Source of the DNA: an uncultured Oscillospiraceae bacterium
Lineage (GTDB): Bacteria > Bacillota > Clostridia > Oscillospirales > Oscillospiraceae
Length of the DNA stretch: 11,879 nt
Assembly: GCA_934668605.1 (NCBI GenBank)
Contig: CAKUNY010000060.1
Coordinates: forward strand, 1 to 11,879
Direction of reading: 5' to 3'
Position numbers and translations under genes: made by a program
The notes under the pieces: generated by a model
What the model was told of the DNA's origin: nothing
The model's input: only the letters and a program-made list of their open reading frames with translations
Database searches by the model: none
Shown: one piece after another, positions 7,837-11,879 of the stretch
How the letters are laid out: each line of letters begins with the position of its first letter
How positions within the stretch are numbered: position 1 is the stretch's first letter

Positions 7837-8052
7837 GTGTTTTCGTATATTAAGCGCCATTGGCCCGTGTATCTGATTTTGACCCTGATTGCCGTCGCCC
7901 TGGGCTTTGGTGCTGCCTATATCGTGGGCGTTAAGGGATCCACGCCCGCGTCCGCGATTAGCGAAGAGGTGCAACAGGAGCAGTCCGTGGGTGCCGACGG
8001 TATTGCCGAGACCGATCAGGCTTCCATCGATGGTGGTTCTTCTGCCGAGTAG
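7837..8052 (+). CDS. Small single-pass membrane protein, function unknown
   Basis: A 71-residue protein starting at GTG 7837, supported by TAAGGAG 5 nt upstream. It begins with a short basic stretch (MFSYIKRHW), then one hydrophobic segment (about residues 10-32, LILTLIAVALGFGAAYIVGV), then an acidic, Ser/Gly/Gln-rich tail of about 38 residues that looks unstructured. By the positive-inside rule the N-terminus should be cytoplasmic and the tail outside; an uncleaved signal anchor is more likely than a secreted protein, as no good signal-peptidase site follows. It starts 19 bp after the M28-like gene and is followed by a terminator, so it is the last gene of that operon. I do not recognise a family. 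A partner or membrane anchor role with the M28-like protein is suggested only by the gene order. Confidence 0.75.
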   Translation: MFSYIKRHWPVYLILTLIAVALGFGAAYIVGVKGSTPASAISEEVQQEQSVGADGIAETDQASIDGGSSAE

Positions 8053-8085
8053 GGATATGGTTTATCGTCAAAAATGACTGTTTGC

Positions 8086-8120
8086 GGGGCGAGCCGGGAG
8101 ACCGGCTCGCCCTGTTTTTT
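8086..8120 (+). terminator. Rho-independent terminator of the M28-like operon
   Basis: An 11-bp G+C-rich stem (8087-8097 with 8102-8112, extendable by a G-T pair), a GAGA tetraloop (8098-8101) and six T residues (8115-8120) lie 34 nt after the small membrane gene. It ends 6 bp before the stop of the convergent adhesin gene. In the opposite direction the hairpin is followed by CGCAAACAG rather than a T run, so it should work less well for the adhesin transcript, although it may still serve both. Confidence 0.9.
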
Positions 8121-8125
8121 GACAA

Positions 8126-11100
8126 CTAACGTTTTGCGTCCGTGGACCTGATTTTAGCGATCCAGAGCGCCGCGCCGCCCGCGGTCATAAGGGCGGTCAT
8201 CAGTGCGGCAAGGGGAGCAGAGCCCGTCGATGGCAGGTCTTGGGGCAGCATGCAACGTTGGATAACGTGATCCTCATCGTGGGCCTCAAGTTTGCTGCCG
8301 CCTCCGTTGCGACAAAGGTCGACGCGGGCGCCGTTGGCTATTGCCTTCTCGGGCGCATAGGATGTCGTGGCGGCCATGCGAACCAGTGCTCCATGTGTCT
8401 GTGGGTCGAGTGATGCCTCGGCGTCGTCCAGGTCATCGTGCTCATCTTTCAGGTCTTCACGACTCCATGTCGAGGCATCGGATCGCGTCGTGAAATCGGC
8501 AGATACGGAACCGTATTCGATGCGCAAACCCGTCACCTGTGTATCCTTTGGCAAATTGAGGTCTTTGACGGCCAGTGTGATCGATTCGCTTGTGGATATG
8601 TCGGACTTCCAAAGATGCCAGCCGCTGTAGTCGACAAGTCTTGCATCTTCGCCGAGAAGGTTCTTAACTTCGTCCGTTTCGAGCCAAGGATTTTCGTGTC
8701 CGTCGCTGAGTGTGGCGTTGGTCTGCTCGTCGCAGTCTTGCTCGAGCTCAGGGGACGTGCGATACCATACGTTGCATCGTCCGTCGTAGTCGCCCGCGGC
8801 GACGGGCGTTTCTATGCTCACGAGCCGAGCGGTTCCGGCGGCTGCGCATTCAAGTTCATCGGTGATCGTAAACTCATCAACCCAGGTTTTTGATTCGTTG
8901 CGGGCGTCGATGGTGTAGGCGAACTCGCCCTGCGCATTGGATTGCGTTGCGGCGCGGTTCTCGCCGTCGCCGTTTGCCGTCAGGCCACTCGCGACCGGCT
9001 GGGCAATTTCTTGGCGTTTGTCGACCCTCCCCTTTATTTCAATCGGGGCATCATTCATAACGACTTTCTGGACGTCCCCGGTTTCCTTCACTTCGAACGT
9101 AACTTCTTCGGCCGTGTCGTAGGTGCGCGGCGACATCGTTTCGTGCAGCGTGTAGGAGCCAGGTGCAAGACGCTCAATGCGATGTGGCGTCGCGGTCGAG
9201 GTCCAGGTTTCGATAGTCTCTCCGTTTGCGTCCAGGAGGGTAAGCTGTGCGCCCTCAATCTCTACCTGGTCGGTGGCGTCGGTCTTGGAGATATCGACCT
9301 TGGTGTAATCGTTGGAAGCATCGACTCGAGCATAGATGACCGGCGTATCCTGGTCGGCATAGGTGAGCTCAACGGCGTGAGGCGTCGGGTCGAGCAGATA
9401 TCCTTCGGGAGCGTTTACCTCAACGACCTCGTACTGTGCCGTGCCGCAACCAAGTGAAAGGCCATCGATGTCGGCCTTTCCCTGCGCGCCGGTTTCGATG
9501 GTTGCGACCGTCTCTCCTGCAAGGGCAACCATGCTGCCGTCTGGGCGGACGATATCTTCCGCCGCGCGAATCTCAAAGACCGCTCCCGCCAGGGCGCCGC
9601 CGTCTACGGCGTCACTTTTGACAATTTCGATCTTGCCGGTCGCCGGTTGGTCGTAGAACGAAGCGATGGCAACGGGCGTTAGGTTCATATCGGCAGGTAT
9701 CGAAAGCTCAAGATCTTCTCCCCTAAGATAAGGGGCTGCGGCATCCTTCTCACGGATGTAGTAGGTGCCGGGACGGAGCGACTCGGGCAGCGTGACGGCA
9801 CCGGTTTTGTCGGTCGTGAAGGTGTTCATGACGGAATGGGCCGGATACCAGCATGTTTGGGAAACGGGTTCATGGTTGCTGTCGAGTAGTTGGAAGGTGA
9901 AGCCGGCGAGTGGCACGGCGCTCCCCGTTTGAGCGTCACGCTTTACGATTTGCAGGTGTGTCGATATGGCATGGTTATCCACGATGTATTGCAGTGACGC
10001 CCCGTCGGCAATCTGCTCGGCAGAAATGGACCATTCCCCCGCCTGCTTAAATCCATCGGGTACGGTTTCGCGAACTTCACGCACGGTGTAGCCCGCTCGA
10101 TCGTAGGGGATGGCACCGTGGACGCCTTCGGGCCGTGTACCGTCGCCAAACCATGCATCGGGTTGGTCCTTGGTCGAAGCGAAGCCGTAGACGTTGGTGG
10201 TTAGCGTGCCGACAACCTGCTGCGAGCTATTGCTAACGATCTCAAAGGCAACGCCCTCTGCCGGCTGTTCGATGCCAGATTCGCTACTGTCGCCATGGTC
10301 TTTAAACTTTGAGATTTCAAGGTCGAAAGCGATGGGGGTGTCGGGAACGTGGCTCTCGAGCTCGATAACGCCGGTATCGCCGAGCTGATCGGCGCCGACG
10401 GTGTAGCTCCACGTTTCACCGGATAGCAGATAGCCCTCGGGTGCTTTCGATTCATAGACGGTAAAGGTGCCCAAGGGGATATCGCTCAGCGTTGCCAGAC
10501 CGGCGTCGTCGGTGGTGAGGATGCGCGTCCAGCCCGGTGTTGACTGCGATACGCAGGTGAATTCGGCGCCGGAGAGCGATGCCCCTGCTTGGGGGCCGGC
10601 ACCCGTCGCCTTGTCGAGCTTTACGATGCGCAGCGAAATGGTGCCAGGTATCTCGGCGATGGAGACGCGCCCGCCATCGCCCGAGGTGGTGAACTCGACA
10701 CGGTCGCGACGTGGCGCGTAGCCTGCCGGAGCCTTTGTTTCCAACAGATAGTAGGCCGTGTTGGGCAGAAGTGACGCCTGCGCCCGCCCGTTTTCGTCCA
10801 TCTGGATGGTTCCGACGCGTGCGTCGCTTGCGCTTTCAAAGATGTCAAAGGTGGCGCCGTTTAGCTGGTATATATCGTTTCCGCTGGTGATGGTGACGTC
10901 CGCAGACTGCTTCTCGAAGGACACGGTAACGGCGGGCAGAACGTAGAGCATGTCTTGGTGCCGCCTCTCGTTTGAGGTGGGGGCGTGGTAGCGTCTGGCT
11001 CGATGAGGCGCGGCTTTGATGTTGCCGGCTTTCGCATTGTCATAGAGCCATCGTGCCGCAGCTACGATCTCGGTGTCTTGGGTGAACTTGCCACTTCTGG

Positions 11101-11557
11101 GGATACCGGCGTTGTTTGTGTACGAAAAAGTGCCGTCGGGGTGCGTGGTTCCTTTAAGCATCCACACGGCAAGCTGGGTGGCGGCTCGGGCGCGGTCGGG
11201 CGTTAGGTCGTGTCCGCCAAACGACGTGGCGGAGGGGTATCCATGGCAGACGACGGCAGCGAACTCGTTGTCGAGCCACGTCCAGCCTTGGTCGTAGGCA
11301 CGCCATGGCCCTCCAGGCTTGCTGGGTCCGGGACAATCCTGGTTCATGCAGTACGCGATTGAAGTGTCTTGAGCTTCGTACTTTCCGATGAGGAAGGGCC
11401 CGCAATCGCCGCTAATGGTGCGGAAGCCGAGCTGATCGTAGCCGTCGATAGCAAGTGCTGGTCCCGGAGCCAGGCAGCTGATGAGTAAGAGGAGGAGCAG
11501 GAGCAGCGGACCTGTAACGATTGCGCTGTGGACAGAGTGCGTGGGTGCGTTGGACAT
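8126..11557 (-). CDS. LPxTG-anchored thioester-domain adhesin with six Cna-B/SpaA-type domains
   Basis: An 1143-residue predicted surface protein. The ATG at 11557 follows AAGGAG at 5 nt. Residues 1-36 are a signal peptide with eight successive Leu and a likely cut after PALA. Residues 37 to about 205 look like a thioester domain (TQxA family): AYC with C70, and TQLAVW with Q128, are the expected Cys and Gln of an internal thioester that bonds covalently to ligand amines. Six Cna-B/SpaA-like domains follow, starting near 212, 307, 411, 533, 641 and 752. Each has an early Lys (e.g. K216, K313, K417, K539, K647, K758) and a late Glu in the E-x-x-x-P-x-G-Y region (e.g. E369); a closing Asn or Asp is clear in domains 3, 4 and 6, as needed for intramolecular isopeptide bonds. 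A different stalk domain (about 838-1090) with several Cys comes next. The end carries LPSTG (1108-1112), a hydrophobic helix and a basic tail: a sortase signal. No sortase or pilin partner lies in the window, so it is probably a monomeric adhesin; a pilus tip role is possible. Confidence 0.93.
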   Translation of the reverse strand: MSNAPTHSVHSAIVTGPLLLLLLLLISCLAPGPALAIDGYDQLGFRTISGDCGPFLIGKYEAQDTSIAYCMNQDCPGPSKPGGPWRAYDQGWTWLDNEFAAVVCHGYPSATSFGGHDLTPDRARAATQLAVWMLKGTTHPDGTFSYTNNAGIPRSGKFTQDTEIVAAARWLYDNAKAGNIKAAPHRARRYHAPTSNERRHQDMLYVLPAVTVSFEKQSADVTITSGNDIYQLNGATFDIFESASDARVGTIQMDENGRAQASLLPNTAYYLLETKAPAGYAPRRDRVEFTTSGDGGRVSIAEIPGTISLRIVKLDKATGAGPQAGASLSGAEFTCVSQSTPGWTRILTTDDAGLATLSDIPLGTFTVYESKAPEGYLLSGETWSYTVGADQLGDTGVIELESHVPDTPIAFDLEISKFKDHGDSSESGIEQPAEGVAFEIVSNSSQQVVGTLTTNVYGFASTKDQPDAWFGDGTRPEGVHGAIPYDRAGYTVREVRETVPDGFKQAGEWSISAEQIADGASLQYIVDNHAISTHLQIVKRDAQTGSAVPLAGFTFQLLDSNHEPVSQTCWYPAHSVMNTFTTDKTGAVTLPESLRPGTYYIREKDAAAPYLRGEDLELSIPADMNLTPVAIASFYDQPATGKIEIVKSDAVDGGALAGAVFEIRAAEDIVRPDGSMVALAGETVATIETGAQGKADIDGLSLGCGTAQYEVVEVNAPEGYLLDPTPHAVELTYADQDTPVIYARVDASNDYTKVDISKTDATDQVEIEGAQLTLLDANGETIETWTSTATPHRIERLAPGSYTLHETMSPRTYDTAEEVTFEVKETGDVQKVVMNDAPIEIKGRVDKRQEIAQPVASGLTANGDGENRAATQSNAQGEFAYTIDARNESKTWVDEFTITDELECAAAGTARLVSIETPVAAGDYDGRCNVWYRTSPELEQDCDEQTNATLSDGHENPWLETDEVKNLLGEDARLVDYSGWHLWKSDISTSESITLAVKDLNLPKDTQVTGLRIEYGSVSADFTTRSDASTWSREDLKDEHDDLDDAEASLDPQTHGALVRMAATTSYAPEKAIANGARVDLCRNGGGSKLEAHDEDHVIQRCMLPQDLPSTGSAPLAALMTALMTAGGAALWIAKIRSTDAKR
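8129..8236 (-). other. Cell-wall sorting signal (LPSTG, hydrophobic helix, basic tail)
   Basis: The last 36 residues of the adhesin: LPSTG at 8222-8236, a hydrophobic stretch (APLAALMTALMTAGGAALWI) and the tail KIRSTDAKR. This is the standard tripartite signal by which sortase cuts between Thr and Gly and links the protein to peptidoglycan. X is Ser. Confidence 0.92.
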
Positions 11558-11855
11558 GGCTGCTCCTTATCCCTCGTGCGCCGCGCGGGGAGATTGCGGC
11601 GCGTGGGATGAGGCTACCGCCGGAGTTCATGCGGGTAAGTACCGGAAGCCGACCAAAAGCTTGACCGATTTCTGACAAATCTAGCCGGCATAAAAACAAT
11701 GAAACAAAAGAGCAGGTAGAAGATGGCAAGAAAAGCAAACCAAAGGTCCTCGTCTCCACAATTGACTTAAAATTCAGACGATTCTCCACAGCTAAAACAA
11801 CTATCGCCACCCTTGTATCGAACAAGACAACCGCGTTATACTAGCCAACACACAA
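11558..11855. other. A+T-richer intergenic region with adhesin leader and tRNA upstream sequence
   Basis: This 298-bp gap has no convincing gene. Next to the adhesin are its ribosome site (AAGGAG on the - strand, complement of 11563-11568) and a 7-bp inverted repeat (11578-11584 with 11596-11602) that would form a hairpin in the adhesin leader. I cannot assign a clear adhesin promoter; TTGTCA (complement of 11672-11677) is a -35-like hexamer without a good partner. From about 11660 the base composition turns A+T-rich up to the tRNA promoter. Confidence 0.6.
11813..11842 (+). promoter_or_regulatory. Promoter of the tRNA gene
   Basis: TTGTAT (11813-11818) and TATACT (11837-11842) are separated by 18 bp, a sigma-70-like arrangement with a strong -10. 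Transcription would start near 11849, about 7 nt before the mature tRNA 5' end at 11856, which is a usual distance for bacterial tRNA genes. Confidence 0.7.
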
Positions 11856-11879
11856 GCGGGCATCGCCAAGTGGTAAGGC
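11856..11879 (+). tRNA. tRNA, probably Gly (5' part only, cut by window edge)
   Basis: The first 24 nt of a tRNA are present: acceptor strand GCGGGCA, T8, C9, D-stem GCC, D-loop AAGTGGTAA with the conserved GG, and the returning GGC. The anticodon is beyond the edge. GCGGG at the 5' end matches glycine tRNAs (G1, C2 and G3 are glycine identity positions), so tRNA-Gly is the best guess; Cys or Gln tRNAs share the D-arm pattern but usually begin otherwise. A promoter lies directly upstream. Confidence 0.8.

Noticed and set aside
8086..8120. Same hairpin as a strong terminator for the adhesin on the - strand
   Set aside because: No T run follows the stem in that direction, so only + strand function is well supported.
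11723..11770. 15-residue peptide frame (MARKANQRSSSPQLT) in the intergenic region
   Set aside because: Too short to support, no strong ribosome site, and it sits in an A+T-rich stretch where chance ATG codons are likely.
11412..11825. 137-codon open frame on the - strand spanning the adhesin start
   Set aside because: It overlaps the signal peptide region in another frame and reads as unstructured Arg/Ser/Pro-rich sequence; the adhesin start with AAGGAG is far better supported.
1..11879. CRISPR array, insertion sequence or phage gene
   Set aside because: No regularly spaced repeats, transposase motifs or flanking inverted repeats were seen; the only tandem repeat is inside a coding region.

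Overview
The window is about 60% G+C in its coding parts and dense with genes. The gene set suggests a Gram-positive actinobacterium, most likely of the class Coriobacteriia and perhaps a Collinsella-like gut species. It holds a tandem pair of PafB/PafC-type WYL regulators, a DinG helicase with a fused DEDDh exonuclease, an LPxTG wall-anchored thioester/Cna-B adhesin, and a membrane protein of the M28 fold with a very long acidic insertion. The taxon is inferred from gene content and composition, not from a marker gene.

Layout from left to right. (1) Positions 1-2552, +: the 3' part of a DinG-family exonuclease-helicase, cut by the left edge. (2) Positions 2549-4475, -: a two-gene operon of WYL transcription factors (PafB-like at 3453-4475, then PafC-like at 2549-3472) with a 20-bp overlap. 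It converges on dinG so tightly that both genes stop inside one CTAG palindrome. (3) Positions 4476-4673: a divergent promoter region. (4) Positions 4674-7817, +: a 1047-residue membrane M28-fold protein with about 660 disordered acidic residues inserted into its catalytic domain and most metal ligands replaced. It is followed after 19 bp by a 71-residue single-pass membrane protein (7837-8052) and a strong intrinsic terminator (8086-8120). (5) Positions 8126-11557, -: an 1143-residue surface adhesin with a signal peptide, a thioester domain, six Cna-B/SpaA-type domains, a Cys-containing stalk domain and an LPSTG sorting signal. (6) Positions 11558-11855: an A+T-rich intergenic stretch with the adhesin leader and a tRNA promoter, then the first 24 nt of a tRNA (probably Gly) cut by the right edge.

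How they may work together. The left half looks like a DNA-damage module: PafBC is the LexA-independent DNA-damage activator of mycobacteria, and DinG enzymes unwind damaged or structured DNA. A regulatory link here is an inference from adjacency. The right half concerns the cell envelope. The adhesin is predicted to bond covalently to a host or surface ligand through a Cys-Gln thioester. The M28-like protein and its small partner form a separate two-gene membrane operon of unknown job. That operon is the least explained and most interesting part of the window.
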